6,906 nt of DNA from an uncultured Myxococcales bacterium (GTDB taxonomy: Bacteria > Myxococcota > UBA727 > VGSZ01). The position numbers and the translations under genes are program-made. The notes under the pieces were generated by a model. It did not search any database. It saw only the letters and a program-made list of their open reading frames with translations, and was not told the DNA's origin. Shown here in pieces: positions 6,087-6,906 of this stretch (positions are counted from its first letter, which is position 1; each line of letters opens with the position of its first letter). Location: assembly GCA_903952805.1 (NCBI GenBank), contig CAJBHN010000747.1, positions 1-6,906 of the forward strand, in the 5' to 3' direction.

Positions 6087-6230
6087 ATGCTGTTTGAGGA
6101 CGACGCCGAAACCCTCCCCGATTACAGCCCTTCGCTCACCGAAGCCATCGAATGGCTGCGCGCCGAAGGCTTCATCGCTGGTGACAAAAGACACGTCGCG
6201 ACCCTGGCGCGTGACACCGACGATGCGTGA
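6087..6230 (+). CDS. 47-residue acidic micro-protein
   Basis: The ATG at 6087 is preceded by a full GGAGGT at 6073-6078 with an eight-base spacer, the strongest ribosome binding site in the window, and the frame ends at TGA 6228-6230. The protein opens MLFEDDAETLPDYSPS and has 12 acidic against 4 basic residues. Residues 17-30 (LTEAIEWLRAEGFI) look like an amphipathic helix carrying the only tryptophan. There is no signal peptide, membrane segment or cysteine. Codons are GC-ending as in the larger genes, and overlapping longer open frames (5995-6336 plus, 6078-6287 minus) read as arginine/proline-rich shadow sequence. I do not recognise a family. A small regulator, adaptor or antitoxin-like partner is conceivable, but no partner gene is evident: upstream is the kinase, and downstream a convergent propeller gene. 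Confidence 0.65.
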   Translation: MLFEDDAETLPDYSPSLTEAIEWLRAEGFIAGDKRHVATLARDTDDA

Positions 6231-6260
6231 GGTCCTCATGGTCAGCAACAACGTCAATGC

Positions 6261-6296
6261 CGTTGGCAGCGACGTTGGCAGCGCCATTGGCAGCGT
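6261..6296 (+). repeat. 12-bp tandem repeat (x3)
   Basis: Three adjacent 12-bp units share the core TTGGCAGCG: CGTTGGCAGCGA, CGTTGGCAGCGC, CATTGGCAGCGT. They lie between the end of the micro-gene and the end of the convergent gene at 6317. A related TTGGCAG also occurs at 6041-6047. The units have no internal dyad. They are probably intergenic, though a weak 32-codon frame (6238-6336) runs through them. Confidence 0.7.
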
Positions 6297-6316
6297 CGTC
6301 GACCATCGCCCCGCCC

Positions 6317-6906
6317 TCAGGGCGCATAGAGCTTGAGCGATTTCTCCTCTTCATCGAACCACACGGCCGCCGGTCTGCCGTCCTTGCGCACGGCGAGATC
6401 CAACCAGCTGTCGAGTTGTCGGGCCCCTCCTCCGAGTCGAATACGCCGCACCTCCAAACGGTGTTCTCCATCGTCGACGGCGACCGATTCGACGACGTAC
6501 AAAAAGACGCCCCCGCCGTCACCGCCGACCCGGGCCAGCACGAACCACCCATCGGCGTGGCGCGCTGCCACCGTGATGCCCTCGACGTCACAGAGCCGCT
6601 CGCGATCCGGCAGGATTGCCGCGCTCGCGACATCGACACGGCGGCGAATGACGGCCTTGGCGGTCTTGTCGTGGGCCACGACGTCGACCACAACGCGGCC
6701 ATCAACGACCGAGGGAAACAGCCGGGCCTGCAACCCGTCGATGGTCACCGTGTCGCCACGATTGTCCTCGATGACGGTCGCCCGCGCAGCCGCCGGCGCC
6801 AGCACCGCCACGCGCAGCCGGGCGTCGGTGACGACATCATGGGCGTAGGCGACCACGACCGTGCCGTCGTCGAGCACCACCACATCGCCGACCACGCGGT
6901 TGGAGC
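6317..6906 (-). CDS. Beta-propeller-like repeat protein, C-terminal part (start outside window)
   Basis: The minus-strand frame is open from the right edge to TGA at 6317-6319. GTG at 6895 could be read as a start, but the frame continues upstream (SNRVVGDVVVLDDG), so the gene is truncated by the window. About 196 residues are visible. They are Val/Asp/Gly-rich and show blade-like units: VVVLDDGTVVVAYAHD followed by RLRVAVL near the start, and LDLAVRKDGRPAAVWFDE followed by KSLKLYAP at the very end. The pattern hydrophobic-LD-x-DGxPxVAYxD...L-x-YA is typical of propeller blades in exported proteins of BNR/sialidase-like or related repeat families. Two further diverged units lie between. No enzyme active site is seen. 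A surface or periplasmic role is likely, but the signal peptide would be outside. The stop codon sits in the loop of a short hairpin (CGCCC/GGGCG, 6312-6324) without a T tract. The fold call is from pattern only. Confidence 0.75.
   Translation of the reverse strand, partial: SNRVVGDVVVLDDGTVVVAYAHDVVTDARLRVAVLAPAAARATVIEDNRGDTVTIDGLQARLFPSVVDGRVVVDVVAHDKTAKAVIRRRVDVASAAILPDRERLCDVEGITVAARHADGWFVLARVGGDGGGVFLYVVESVAVDDGEHRLEVRRIRLGGGARQLDSWLDLAVRKDGRPAAVWFDEEEKSLKLYAP

Noticed and set aside
5852..6088. Minus-strand 78-codon frame after the kinase
   Set aside because: No ribosome binding site, low-complexity Gly/Ala/Ser composition, and it overlaps the start region of the better supported micro-gene.
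6333..6848. Plus-strand frame opposite the propeller gene
   Set aside because: It is Ser/Thr/Arg-rich shadow sequence, while the minus frame shows regular blade-like repeats.

Overview
This GC-rich window looks like chromosomal DNA from a deltaproteobacterial lineage, most likely Myxococcota or a relative such as the Bradymonadales. The evidence is indirect. There is a cysteine-rich exported-type protein with paired cysteines and DGGF repeats, a soluble Hanks-type kinase with the HRDVNPHN catalytic loop common in myxobacterial kinases, and a pseudo-receiver/coiled-coil protein whose domain order resembles myxobacterial FrzS and AglZ. I see no transposase, integrase, tRNA, rRNA or CRISPR array.

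Layout, left to right. Positions 3-872 (+) hold the 3' part of the cysteine-rich repeat protein. Positions 923-1687 (+) encode a Tat-exported DUF4159 protein, and 1760-2683 (+) an alpha/beta hydrolase. These three lie on one strand with gaps of 50 and 72 bases. A hairpin plus T8 tract at 2702-2738 probably ends that run. Positions 2785-4317 (+) encode a 510-residue protein made of a degenerate receiver domain, a coiled coil and a long low-complexity acidic tail. A small unrecognised minus-strand gene (4376-4666) converges on it. That small gene diverges from a Ser/Thr protein kinase gene (4805-5863, +) across a 138-base region holding a 10-bp tandem repeat. The kinase gene begins with a 9-bp tandem repeat that encodes a Ser-Pro-Ser linker.

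After the kinase there is about 220 bases without a convincing gene. Next comes a 47-codon gene (6087-6230, +) with a full GGAGGT ribosome binding site, which possible alternative leader hairpins may cover. A 12-bp tandem repeat (6261-6296) follows. The 3' part of a beta-propeller-like gene then runs in from the right edge on the minus strand (6317-6906).

The genes do not form one recognisable pathway. The closest thing to a theme is signalling: a kinase sits near a receiver-like scaffold that lacks normal receiver phosphorylation chemistry, and exported or surface-type proteins flank both sides. Nothing in the sequence proves a functional link. The most interesting items are the pseudo-receiver scaffold, the micro-gene with its possible leader switch, and the different kinds of short tandem repeat around the kinase start.
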